Part shown: positions 39,249 to 47,284 of the stretch, in pieces | Layout of the letters: the number at the start of each line of letters is the position of its first letter | Position numbering within the stretch: position 1 is the stretch's first letter | Source of the DNA: Caldilinea sp. CFX5 | Lineage (GTDB): Bacteria; Chloroflexota; Anaerolineae; Caldilineales; Caldilineaceae | Length of the DNA stretch: 53,527 nucleotides | Reading direction: 5' to 3' | Assembly: GCA_021405325.1 (NCBI GenBank) | Contig: QWII01000065.1 | Span: 1-53,527, forward strand | Made by a program: the position numbers and the translations under genes | Notes under the pieces: model-generated | Seen by the model: the letters and a program-made list of their open reading frames with translations, nothing else | Told to the model about the DNA's origin: nothing | The model's database searches: none

Positions 39249-41591
39249 TTAGACGGTCGCCGCCGCGTGACGGGCCACGGCCTGGTTGTGTTTGCGTTTT
39301 TGCAGATGTTCGGCCAGGAAATAGCTGCCGATGACAAAGATGCCGGCGGCGGCTTGCAGGGCGACGCCTTCCCAGGTGGCGTAGAGACCGAGCCACATGC
39401 CGCTCCAGTAGGGGAAGCTGATCCAGCCCAGCGGGTGGACCGGCAGCCAGCCGACCACTTGCAGCACATGCACCGTATTGCCCACCATCATCAACAACAC
39501 CGCGCCGATAAAGACGCCGGTGACAATCAACATCTTCTTGTGGGGCAGCCGGGCTTGCAACCCGAAGACCAGCCAGCCGACTAACACCGTTGCGGCCAGT
39601 CCGATGGCGACGCCGGTCAAGACAATGGTGGAGCCGGCATCCAACACCAGCGCCTGTAAGAAGAGAACCGTTTCAAAGCCTTCGCGATAGACGCTGGAAA
39701 AGCCGAGGACGAGCAGGCCGATAAATTGGCCGGCGCTCTGGTGGACGAGCTTGTGCTTCTGCTGGTGGAAGTTCGCCATCCAGCCCGTCCAGTAACGGTC
39801 ATGGAAGAACCAGTTGAGAATCACCAGCAAGACCGCCACAGCAATCAGCGAAACGACCGCTTCCAGCCGTTCGCCATAACGGGCCAGCGCGGTCAACGCC
39901 GTGCGCGCCAGCATCCAGGTCAGCACCGTGACAACCATCGCCAGCGCTGTACCCAGCCAAAGCGGGGTGCGCAGGTGACGGCGGGTGCCAACACGCAGAC
40001 TCGCCAGCAGCGACGCCAGAATCAAGACCGCCTCCAACCCTTCGCGGAAGACAATCATGGCGGCGTTACTCATAATCGCCGTCGGCGCAACATCACCGCT
40101 GATCAACCGTTGCGCTTCGGCCAGTTGGGCATTGAGCGCCTCCCGGCTGGCGGCGATTTCGTGATCGGGCGCTTGTTGTTGGAGCAAATAGGCCAGCCCT
40201 TTGTTTTCACCCTGGCCGTACCAGAAGAGATCTTCAATTGGCGCTTTCATCTGCGGGGCAAAGGCGACCAACTTGGCTTCCGGGCCGCTTTCCAGAATGG
40301 CATAAGCCTCCAGCCGCGCCGACTCGGCCAACTCATATTGGCCTTCGCGCACGGCGGTTTCCATCTGATCGAGCGTCGAGGCAATCACATCAAAATCGGC
40401 ATTGCTATCGGCTTGCAGCCATGTCGCCGGCATGGTGGTCTTTAAGAGGCCAATCAGTTCACTGGTCGTCGCTTCGACCGTCGCCGGATCGGCTACTTGG
40501 GTATGGGCCGCAGCGGCGCTCAAATGCGTATCCAACGCTTGCAGGAGCGCGGCGGCTTTGGCGGTTTGGTTGGCGTTCTCGGCCTGTAAGAGATTTTCCA
40601 GATCGCGGAAGGCGGCTTCAGCGCCGGTGCGGAAGGTGATGCCTTCGCGAATTTCCAGGTCTTTGGTGACAACGCCTTCATGCACCCCCCGGCTATACTC
40701 GACCGGTACCAACGCCAGGAAGCGCAACAACTGTCCAGCACGCCGCCGTTGTTCCGCCGGACTGAGGGGCGCAGCGCGGAAGCCTTCGAGGCTGCTGTTG
40801 ACTTGTGTAATGGTTGCGACAACCGGTTGACCGCTTTGTGCTGCTTTGGTCAGATCCACCAAGGCGGTGCGCGCAGTTGCTGCTGCCGTCTCGCCGCGTT
40901 GACTGGCGTAAGCCGGTTCCAACATGGTGAAATACCCTTGCGCCAACGCTGCATACTCAGCGCGCCGCATGGCAAAGCCCTGCTGGTCGGCGGCGGTCAG
41001 ATCATGGAGTGCCTCGGTCAGCCGCGCCTGGTAGGTGTCAAGCAGGTCGGCGTTGATGGCGGTCAGCGTATCTTCGACGTTCATCGTGCCGTCACGCAGG
41101 GCCGTCAACGCCAGGGTGGCGTCGGCATTGGGGCGGGAAAAGCGGGTGGCATGGCGAAATTCGCGCACGGCCAGCCACTGTTGCGCGGTTGTCACATCGT
41201 TCCCCTGGACGGCGGCGACGACCACTTGTTGCGCACCGGTCAATAAGCTTGTCCAGACCTGGGTGCGTGCGACAGCCAATGCCGTGGCATCGCCAGCTTG
41301 CACGGCTGCCTGCGCGGCCATGAACGCGGCCTGAATCTGCTGATCGACGGCTGGCGCGCTTTGGCGTAATGGCTGCGCCCAGGCGGCTTGATAGGTTGTC
41401 ACGGCTTGCGCCAACTGCTCTGCCGCTGTGGCTGGCTCGCTGGTGATGGCAAGTTGGGCTTGCACCAGGGCTGTGCGTAGCGTTTCGGCGGCTTGGGCCG
41501 GCGCAACGCTCTTTGGTTCACTCTGGGCAAAGGCTGCCCCCGGCCAAAGCAGGACGAGAACAAGCGCAAGGTAAATCAAACGCTGGAACAT
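39249..41591 (-). CDS. FTR1 family iron permease with large extracytoplasmic domain
   Basis: A 780-residue protein. A signal peptide (LIYLALVLVLLWPGAAFAQ) is followed by about 480 residues of helical, Ala-rich extracytoplasmic sequence. The C-terminal ~260 residues form the FTR1/EfeU permease with two iron-binding motifs, REGLE (MIVFREGLEAVLIL) and a variant REGFE (SVYREGFETVLFL), and about seven helices. It should import iron, probably ferric iron delivered or oxidised by partner proteins. GAGGAG lies nine bases before the ATG, and the gene begins 14 bases after the EfeO-like lipoprotein stop. This fits an EfeUO-like operon; no EfeB peroxidase is seen. Confidence 0.92.
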   Translation of the reverse strand: MFQRLIYLALVLVLLWPGAAFAQSEPKSVAPAQAAETLRTALVQAQLAITSEPATAAEQLAQAVTTYQAAWAQPLRQSAPAVDQQIQAAFMAAQAAVQAGDATALAVARTQVWTSLLTGAQQVVVAAVQGNDVTTAQQWLAVREFRHATRFSRPNADATLALTALRDGTMNVEDTLTAINADLLDTYQARLTEALHDLTAADQQGFAMRRAEYAALAQGYFTMLEPAYASQRGETAAATARTALVDLTKAAQSGQPVVATITQVNSSLEGFRAAPLSPAEQRRRAGQLLRFLALVPVEYSRGVHEGVVTKDLEIREGITFRTGAEAAFRDLENLLQAENANQTAKAAALLQALDTHLSAAAAHTQVADPATVEATTSELIGLLKTTMPATWLQADSNADFDVIASTLDQMETAVREGQYELAESARLEAYAILESGPEAKLVAFAPQMKAPIEDLFWYGQGENKGLAYLLQQQAPDHEIAASREALNAQLAEAQRLISGDVAPTAIMSNAAMIVFREGLEAVLILASLLASLRVGTRRHLRTPLWLGTALAMVVTVLTWMLARTALTALARYGERLEAVVSLIAVAVLLVILNWFFHDRYWTGWMANFHQQKHKLVHQSAGQFIGLLVLGFSSVYREGFETVLFLQALVLDAGSTIVLTGVAIGLAATVLVGWLVFGLQARLPHKKMLIVTGVFIGAVLLMMVGNTVHVLQVVGWLPVHPLGWISFPYWSGMWLGLYATWEGVALQAAAGIFVIGSYFLAEHLQKRKHNQAVARHAAATV

Positions 41592-41605
41592 GAACCACTA
41601 CTCCT

Positions 41606-42706
41606 CTATTCCTCAATTGTAATCTTCAATTGGGCCGCGGCCTGGCTCACCTGACCAGTGATGGCTGTTGCCCGGTTTTGCGCTTCCGTCCCCAGCAGAT
41701 CGGCCTCTTCCGGGGTGAAGCGTTTACCCTCGTTCTCCTGTTGGTGAATGCCGGCGACAAACTCTTTGAGCGCCTGCAACCCCGTGGCGATTTGCTCGGC
41801 CTGGGCGGCATCGACTGTCACTACCATTGGCTGCACTTCGGCATAGACCACTTGCAGACCACCCAAAATGTCCTGAATATCGGCCAAGCGGGAGATGGCG
41901 ACAAAGTCCCGTTGCGTCGAAGCTTCGCCGGTGACAAAGCGGGAGTCGCGCCAGGAGCCAAAATATTCGTTCATCGTCGGCACCATCACCACCAGCGCCG
42001 AAAATGCCTCAGCGGTGGTCGGCTGCCACGCTTCCGCCGCGGTTGCTAGCTCGGTGGCGTAGCTGTCGAGCGCATCGGCGGCGGCTTTGAAGACATTGGC
42101 GTCGGGCAAAGCATCGCCCAGATCCTGCGCGCCATTGGCGTCAAAGTCTGGTTGCACGCCGGTCGCCGTATAATCGGCAAAGGTACCCCACAAGGTGCTT
42201 TCCAACACCCCAAACAAATTACCCGGTTTGGGCAGAACGCGACCATCGGGCAGCGTCAGGTCAAAGGGTACGGCATTTTCGGGATCTTCAGCGCCGCTGG
42301 AACCAGCATCCAAGATCACATCGTATTCAGCCAGACTTGGCGTGCCGGCGACAATGCCTTCCATCTGTTCGTAAAGCGGGCTGGCCTTGATCCACGCCGC
42401 TCTTGCCTCAAGCACGGTCGTCTTTAGCTCATCCTGGCGATTTTGCCAGAGCATAGCATAGTCAAAATCGGCCTCTTTGGCAAGTGTATAATAGCGATCG
42501 CCCAGTTGACGCAGCGTTGTTGTCGTCGCACGCAGGGTGGTCGTCTTTTCCAATAGATAGGTTTTGATGCCGGTAAGATCCGGTTGGGGGGCAGTGGCGC
42601 TCTCAGCATTACCGGCGCTTGTGGGCGCTGCCGGTGTAGTGCAAGCAGCAAGCAAACAGAAGACAAGCGCCATGACAAGCACTTTTGTACGGCTTACGGA
42701 TACCAT
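41606..42706 (-). CDS. EfeO/imelysin-like lipoprotein
   Basis: A 366-residue lipoprotein: signal peptide with lipobox CLLAAC, then a Thr/Ala/Pro-rich tether. The body is helical (YLLEKTTTLRATTTTLRQLG, AEADFDYAMLWQN-like segments) and resembles the EfeO/imelysin (peptidase M75) group that binds iron outside the membrane. The usual GxHxxE iron motif is not evident; AEYDVILDAG and acidic loops (DFDANGAQDLGD) may take its place, so the metal site is uncertain. AGAGAGG precedes the ATG. It is directly followed by the FTR1 permease and presumably delivers iron to it. Confidence 0.78.
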   Translation of the reverse strand: MVSVSRTKVLVMALVFCLLAACTTPAAPTSAGNAESATAPQPDLTGIKTYLLEKTTTLRATTTTLRQLGDRYYTLAKEADFDYAMLWQNRQDELKTTVLEARAAWIKASPLYEQMEGIVAGTPSLAEYDVILDAGSSGAEDPENAVPFDLTLPDGRVLPKPGNLFGVLESTLWGTFADYTATGVQPDFDANGAQDLGDALPDANVFKAAADALDSYATELATAAEAWQPTTAEAFSALVVMVPTMNEYFGSWRDSRFVTGEASTQRDFVAISRLADIQDILGGLQVVYAEVQPMVVTVDAAQAEQIATGLQALKEFVAGIHQQENEGKRFTPEEADLLGTEAQNRATAITGQVSQAAAQLKITIEE

Positions 42707-42891
42707 AAATTTCCTCTCTGGGTGACACAAACAGCGCCAACACGGTGGTGTTGGCGTGGCTATACAATAACATGTTCTCTTTAAAAGTTCAAGTGATTTT
42801 TTGCACAAAAATGGGAAGGATAACTACGGTTGGCATGAATGGCTTTGCTAACCGTTGTTGAGGCTGGAATTAAGTGCGGTTAATTCTGGCG

Positions 42892-43626
42892 TTAACCCTG
42901 CCTTAGCACCGCCGCCGAGACGACCAAGATCACCAGTTCACTGATTTCAACGGCCAGCCCATAGACATCACCAGTAACGCCACCCAAGCGCCGGCGCGCA
43001 ATGTGGATCAACCAGCCGGTTGCCCCAAAGGCCGCCAACACGGCCAGTGCTGATTGTAGGGTGAAAAAGGGTAGGAAGAGGAGTAAAGGTAGGAGCAGGG
43101 CAAACACTTGGTTGCGCCCCGTCAGCCCGGCGGCAAAATCAGCACCCAACCCGCTTGGTCGCGCCAGGGGCTGGCGGGCGACCCACAGTAGCAGCCAGCG
43201 CGCCCAGATCGGTGCCAACAGGAGCGCGGGTAACGCCGCCGGTAACGCGGCCAACGCCGTCACTTTGAGCAGCAAAAAGAGGACTACGCCAACAACGGCA
43301 AAAGCGCCGGTGCGTGGATCGCGCATGATTTCCAACCGGCGCTCTCGGCTAGTTGCCGCCAGCAATCCATCACAACAATCGGCCAGGCCATCCAGGTGCA
43401 GCCCGCCCGTCAACGCCGCCCAGAGGGTTGTCACCAGCGCCGCTGTCAGCAAAGGTGGGAAGAACTGTGATAGCCCCCAGTGCGCAAGCGTCAACACGCC
43501 GCCGATCAACAAGCCAACCAGGGGAAACCACCGCCCGGCGCGCCCCAGCAGCCCTGGTTGGTAGTCCAGGGTCGGCATGGGGATGACAGTGAGAAAACTA
43601 AAGGCTAAAATGACTTCTTGCCACAT
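42892..43626 (-). CDS. cobS: Adenosylcobinamide-GDP ribazoletransferase (cobalamin synthase)
   Basis: A 244-residue integral membrane enzyme that joins adenosylcobinamide-GDP to alpha-ribazole (or its phosphate) in the last steps of cobalamin assembly. The active-site motif GLHLDGLADCCDGLLA and the following RDPRTGAFAVVG are diagnostic, and GDVYGLAVEISELVIL closes the protein. The start MWQEVILAFSFLTVIPMP is four bases after the cytochrome b561 stop; the longer frame overlaps that gene and is not needed. Apart from the CbiR-like gene, no other cobalamin genes are in the window, suggesting salvage rather than a full local pathway. Confidence 0.95.
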   Translation of the reverse strand: MWQEVILAFSFLTVIPMPTLDYQPGLLGRAGRWFPLVGLLIGGVLTLAHWGLSQFFPPLLTAALVTTLWAALTGGLHLDGLADCCDGLLAATSRERRLEIMRDPRTGAFAVVGVVLFLLLKVTALAALPAALPALLLAPIWARWLLLWVARQPLARPSGLGADFAAGLTGRNQVFALLLPLLLFLPFFTLQSALAVLAAFGATGWLIHIARRRLGGVTGDVYGLAVEISELVILVVSAAVLRQG

Positions 43627-43630
43627 GGGG

Positions 43631-44200
43631 TTACGACTGATGGGTGAAGGGCAACATGCGGTGGAGCAGCCGGTCGCGCAGGAAGAGTTGATGTTTGAAG
43701 ACGATACCCATATGACCAAGCCAGGCCAGCACAATGACCATCGCCGTAATCCAGTGGACATATTCAGCGAGCAGCGCCAGCCATTCAATTTTGCCGATGG
43801 GGTTGGGCAAGGGATAGACTCCAAAGAAGTTGACGCCATAGCCGCCCGCCATGACAAAGAGGTAGCCGCTGATCGGCTGGACAAACATGCCCAGGTAGAG
43901 AATGCGTTCAATCCAATGCACCGCCGTGCGTTCGCCTTCCGTTAGCGTAGGCGCCCAATCTGGTAGCCAGGTGAAGCGCCGCCATAAATAGCGCCCGATG
44001 ACAATGCCAAAGATGATAATGCCAATCGACTTGTGCCAGTTGTAGAGCATCCCCTGGGTAAAGCCCCAAAACGATTCGGCCTGGGCAATGCGCGTCATGA
44101 TGGCGGCGACAAAGTATTGAAAGACAAAGCCGATAAAGACCAGCCAATGGAAAAATTTGGTCACGACGCCATAGCGCTTGCTGCTGTTGGTCCACTGCAT
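43631..44200 (-). CDS. Cytochrome b/b561-type membrane protein
   Basis: A 189-residue four-helix membrane cytochrome. Candidate heme-binding His residues are in TKFFHWLVFIGFV, YNWHKSIGI, HWIERILYLG and HWITAMVIVLAWLGHMG, spaced as in bacterial cytochrome b561 proteins. It likely moves electrons between quinol and a periplasmic or membrane acceptor. The start was chosen at MQWTNSSKRYGVV, which gives a standard short N-terminus. A promoter lies 44 nt upstream. It is first in a run with cobS and possibly the iron genes. Confidence 0.9.
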   Translation of the reverse strand: MQWTNSSKRYGVVTKFFHWLVFIGFVFQYFVAAIMTRIAQAESFWGFTQGMLYNWHKSIGIIIFGIVIGRYLWRRFTWLPDWAPTLTEGERTAVHWIERILYLGMFVQPISGYLFVMAGGYGVNFFGVYPLPNPIGKIEWLALLAEYVHWITAMVIVLAWLGHMGIVFKHQLFLRDRLLHRMLPFTHQS

Positions 44201-44243
44201 GGAAGCCTGCTTTCCGGTGGTAAAGGGTTGTTTTGCTAAAGTC

Positions 44244-44272
44244 AGTATACAACCACTTTTCCGCCGCTTCAA
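44244..44272 (-). promoter_or_regulatory. Promoter of the b561-cobS operon
   Basis: On the minus strand TTGAAG (44267-44272) and TATACT (44244-44249) are 17 bases apart. Confidence 0.6.
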
Positions 44273-44473
44273 CCAACTTTAGTTAGCATTTTCACCTAAC
44301 GATGCGCTTGTCGCTTTTGATAGGGTTCCTGCGCCGTGGATGGCGGGGTAGCTTCTGCCTGTACGATTGTCTCGTAACAAACTTTCTTGTTGGCCAGAAT
44401 GTTTGATAGAATAGGATAGTGTAAAAATAGGGTGTCCGTATGAGATGGATGGTATTACAGTAGCGAGAACCGT

Positions 44474-45025
44474 ATGTCACCTACACTGACTGTCGAACTA
44501 GAACTACCGGCCCATGCACTCTCTGATCAACGCACGTCATTGCAACGGTCAATGATTCGTCACCTGTTGCACGAAGAACGGATTACCATGCCCGAGGCAT
44601 TGGCGCTGCTGGGGCCTGCCGATCAAGCGTGGTTGGTCGAAACCACAATACAGGACGCGCAAGAAGCGCTGCTGCTGGCGTCGCAACTGACGGAGCCTGC
44701 CTGGCGTGAACGGTATTGGCAACAGTACAACAAGCGCCTTGGCTACTTGCTTCATTGGCATGAGCATTGGTCTACCTATCACACTGAAATCGTCACCGTC
44801 CTGCGCACTGTTCTCCGCCGTTATGCTGTCCGTGATCTGACGCCAAAACGGGCCAAAGTGCTGCACATGCTCACAGATCGTTTACATGCGGACCGCCTCT
44901 ACCGCGAAGATGTGTTTGCTGCCGAACAAGCGTTGCAAGACGTGGGCTGGAATGTGGTGGTAGACCTTGCGCCCATTGCTGACCAATTACTTCCTTCTTA
45001 CCTACAAGAGTTAGGCCGTGCTTGA
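44474..45025 (+). CDS. UPF0175-like putative antitoxin with long C-terminal extension
   Basis: A 183-residue soluble protein. The first ~50 residues (LTVELELPAHALSD, then IRHLLHEERITMPEALALLG) resemble UPF0175 antitoxins, in which a helix-turn-helix-like motif follows a short beta strand. The remaining ~130 residues are helical and unrecognised (WRERYWQQYNKRLGYLLHW; VLRTVLRRYAVRDLTPKRAK). The final segment ends in an acidic, hydrophobic helix that could bind a partner. The next gene begins three bases after the stop and is PIN-like, which supports an antitoxin/toxin reading. The assignment is by inference. The ribosome site is weak. Confidence 0.62.
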   Translation: MSPTLTVELELPAHALSDQRTSLQRSMIRHLLHEERITMPEALALLGPADQAWLVETTIQDAQEALLLASQLTEPAWRERYWQQYNKRLGYLLHWHEHWSTYHTEIVTVLRTVLRRYAVRDLTPKRAKVLHMLTDRLHADRLYREDVFAAEQALQDVGWNVVVDLAPIADQLLPSYLQELGRA

Positions 45026-45028
45026 GTT

Positions 45029-45805
45029 ATGCAACGCATTTTTGTTGAGACGACTATTCAAATCCACCGACTGTTACAAAACCCTGCTACCTACAACACC
45101 ATTCAAGCCACGCTCCAAACCCAGCCAACGGTCACCTCGACCTATGTCTGGATGGAAGTGCAGCGTACTTTGGGGCAAGATTATCAATTCTTGATTGATC
45201 TGCTGCTGACCAAACAGCCGACAACCATCGCCCAGTTGGTGCGTTATCTTGGCGTGGGTCAGCCCCTTTACTCATCACGCCGTTTACAACGGATCCTGCA
45301 CATCATGGCCTACTGGCTTGAGCAACTCAATACCACTGCCATCGGCCCCATTGAAACCGCCTACCAACTCAGACGTCAATGCCGTCGCCTGCTGCATCAA
45401 ACCTTCTTCGAACAGATTGACCAGGTTGTTGATTCAGCCGCCTGTGACCTCATCCAGCCCGACTACACAATTCCGGTTGGCGGTCGCATGTCCTGCCGCC
45501 GTGAAACAGCCCGTTGTTCGCTGCCTGAACTGCTCGATAAAAACCAGACTGCCCTCCAAAAGCTGCAAGCCGATGCCGGCGCGCTCACTGGCCTGGACCC
45601 AAGCACAAGATCGGCGCTTGCCGACGTGGCGACTGATACCAATCTGGCAAAAGGAGAACGGAATTGCTGGGCGCTCGGCGATGTGATTATCACCCTCGAA
45701 TGTCCGACGGATGCTCTGCTGTGGACAACGAACCTGCGGCACTTTGAACCGCTGTGCAACGCTTTGGGCAAACGCCTGTTTTACCCTGATAAAGCGCTTG
45801 GTTGA
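45029..45805 (+). CDS. PIN-like domain protein with large helical insertion
   Basis: A 258-residue protein. The N-terminus RIFVETTIQIHRLL aligns with the first strand of PIN nucleases but has Glu7 where Asp is usual. Glu43 in TYVWMEVQRTL takes the second acidic position. The last ~50 residues (NCWALGDVIITLECPTDALL, then WTTNLRHFEPL) match the end of a PIN domain, with Asp218 as third acid and Asn235 at the fourth position. Between them lie about 145 extra residues, mostly helical, with six Cys. Ordinary VapC toxins are about 130 residues in total. It probably is an RNase-type effector controlled by the upstream gene. Confidence 0.68.
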   Translation: MQRIFVETTIQIHRLLQNPATYNTIQATLQTQPTVTSTYVWMEVQRTLGQDYQFLIDLLLTKQPTTIAQLVRYLGVGQPLYSSRRLQRILHIMAYWLEQLNTTAIGPIETAYQLRRQCRRLLHQTFFEQIDQVVDSAACDLIQPDYTIPVGGRMSCRRETARCSLPELLDKNQTALQKLQADAGALTGLDPSTRSALADVATDTNLAKGERNCWALGDVIITLECPTDALLWTTNLRHFEPLCNALGKRLFYPDKALG

Positions 45806-45886
45806 TCAGATAAGGTGCAACAACTGTTTATAGTCGAGTACACAGCGGACGGGAACTGCTGTTTCACTCACAATCACGCTCGGCAT
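45806..45886 (-). pseudogene. VapC-like toxin remnant (N-terminal stub)
   Basis: A 26-codon frame, MPSVIVSETAVPVRCVLDYK plus six residues, overlaps the end of the antitoxin at 45864 by 23 bases. This is the same arrangement as the VapC gene at 46829-47284 (MPSVIVSEATVPVRYVLDTD). The two DNA copies are alike up to the first catalytic Asp, then diverge abruptly where the stub meets the end of the PIN-like gene. Everything after that Asp is lost. Confidence 0.78.
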
Positions 45887-46313
45887 AAATTTTGTCTAAC
45901 ATGGGGAGCAGGGTCGGATCATCGGCAAAGATGCCAGCGGTTGCCAGCCAATGATCGGCTGGTTGGCGTGTTCGCATTGTCCACGTTCGCTCCGGTTCCG
46001 GGCGCACTTGGCGAATCAAAACAATCTCGTCAGGATAGCGTTGGCGGACACGCAAATAAAGGGCCAGTTGTTCCTCGTCATGATCGACAACTTGACCTTG
46101 ATGTACAGCAACATATTGACCGGGAAACTGCCGTAATAATTCCTGATGCCGATCATGGAAGGCCGCAATCTCCTGCTGCATCTTCTGTTGCTCATCTTCT
46201 TGCAGATAGCGCTGAATCGCTTCGTGGGCCAGTTCCTCTATATCTGTGCCGCTGCCCCGCGCTTTGCGCTGTAATTGGACAAAGAGATTGTCTTCGATCA
46301 CGATTTGGCTCAT
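45864..46313 (-). CDS. VapB-like antitoxin, DUF5678-like central region
   Basis: A 149-residue protein. The N-terminus (MSQIVIEDNLFVQLQRKARG, then ELAHEAIQRYLQE) looks like a ribbon-helix-helix DNA-binding segment. A middle part, FPGQYVAVHQGQVVDHDEEQ, then LYLRVRQRYPDE, resembles DUF5678. The last 33 residues (ADHWLATAGIFADDPTLLPM, then LDKIYAERDCE) are almost identical to those of the antitoxin at 47262 and match the toxin-wrapping tail of VapB proteins. GGAGGGG precedes the ATG. Its toxin is reduced to a stub, so it is now an orphan antitoxin. Confidence 0.8.
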   Translation of the reverse strand: MSQIVIEDNLFVQLQRKARGSGTDIEELAHEAIQRYLQEDEQQKMQQEIAAFHDRHQELLRQFPGQYVAVHQGQVVDHDEEQLALYLRVRQRYPDEIVLIRQVRPEPERTWTMRTRQPADHWLATAGIFADDPTLLPMLDKIYAERDCE

Positions 46314-46436
46314 GCTTCCCCTCCACCATACGACTTTGGTGCAAAGCTGTGACTACAAAGTTGCCTGCCCTTATTTTACACTGGCCGTGCAAATGGAACA
46401 AACCATCAACGCCGTCTACTGCTGTCTTGTACAGCC

Positions 46437-46543
46437 TTATTCTGCTAGCGTACCCTTCAACTGAAACACCGTCGGCTCGACCGGTTCTGGCTCGACCAAA
46501 CTGATGCGGAAGACGCCAATGGTATACTGCCCCGCGACCGACA
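46437..46543 (-). pseudogene. Gene-terminus fragment A (FRISLVEPE tail)
   Basis: The minus-strand frame AGQYTIGVFRISLVEPEPVE, then PTVFQLKGTLAE, then stop, is the C-terminal end of a beta-rich protein whose body is absent. Two further copies lie at 46663-46795 and 47776-47955. The copies are conserved in protein sequence but have different flanks. Confidence 0.68.
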
Positions 46544-46544
46544 C

Positions 46545-46679
46545 AAACACAACAACGGATAAGGACGGGAACGGATGTTTGCAGGAGCAACCGCTGCTTC
46601 GACCCCAAAAAACCTTCGGTTGTGCGCCCAACTTGTCGAGCCTGCAAGCATCCGCTGCCGCCTTAATCCGCTGTTGTGA
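46545..46679. repeat. Long palindrome of the AACAACGGAT family, diverged
   Basis: The left arm AAACACAACAACGGATAAGG plus ACGGGAACGGATGTTTGCAGG faces GCCTGCAAGCATCCGCTGCC plus GCCTTAATCCGCTGTTGTG. A central part of about 50 bases (CTTCGACC, AACCTTCGGTTGTGCG, CCAACTTGTCGAG) also occurs in the copy at 47660. Confidence 0.85.
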
Positions 46680-46795
46680 CCTTGAGTTGAAACACCGTCG
46701 GCTCGACCTTCTCCGGCTCGACTAAACTGATGCGGAAGACGCCAATGGTATACTGCCCCGCCGCCGGCAAGGTGAACCGCGTCGACAACGCTTCC
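46663..46795 (-). pseudogene. Gene-terminus fragment B
   Basis: The frame STRFTLPAAGQYTIGVFRIS, then LVEPEKVEPTVFQLKVTTAD, ends at a TAA (46663-46665) inside the palindrome at 46545-46679. Upstream the homology is lost close to the VapC pseudogene end. It is a fragment of the same unknown protein end as A and C. Confidence 0.68.
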
Positions 46796-46828
46796 CGTCA
46801 AGGTCATCACGGTGCTGTGCTGCAGCTG

Positions 46829-47284
46829 TTAACCGCGTGTCCAATCTTCGATCTGAAGTCCTGACACTTGAGCAAAATGGCGTTGATTGGCAGTAACCAA
46901 CACCGCATCATGGGCAAGAGCAATCGCGGCGATCTGTAAATCCTGTGCGCCAATGCGCACCTTTTACGTTACGAGGATTTGGTGGATTTGGCTGGCTTTC
47001 TCTGTAAAGGGGAGGAGACGCGCCGTGCAATAGTATTGTTGTGTTGCTTGGAGATGACGAAAGGCTAGTTGCAATTGGGCATCACTTTGCTTGCGGTTAA
47101 TGGCTGCCAACCGCCCACGTAATTGTTCGTACATCGTAATAACGGTGGTGGCGATGGTAGATCGATCAACCGAGCGTAACTTGGCGATGACAAGTGGATG
47201 CCCAAGTTGCTGATGGGTGACGGTATCGGTGTCGAGTACATAGCGGACGGGGACGGTTGCTTCACTCACGATCACGCTCGGCAT
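46829..47284 (-). pseudogene. VapC family PIN toxin interrupted by an in-frame stop
   Basis: The frame opens MPSVIVSEATVPVRYVLDTD with the first catalytic Asp and a second acid in VITMYEQLRG. It stops at TAA (46964-46966) after QIHQILVT. The same frame continues without a break as KVRIGAQDLQIAAIALAHDA, then VLVTANQRHFAQVSGLQIED, then WTRG and a stop at 46829. That tail supplies the third and fourth active-site positions (AQDLQIA and TANQRHF). A single base substitution thus seems to have silenced a complete toxin. The start overlaps the antitoxin stop by 23 bases, as usual for vapBC. Confidence 0.9.

Noticed and set aside
44201..44473. Cobalamin riboswitch upstream of the b561-cobS operon
   Set aside because: No B12-box-like core sequence is visible on the minus strand; only a promoter-like pair was found.
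46457..46810. Minus-strand frames across the 46.2-46.8 kb repeats
   Set aside because: They are chance fusions of palindrome sequence with the gene-terminus fragments and have no proper start or body.
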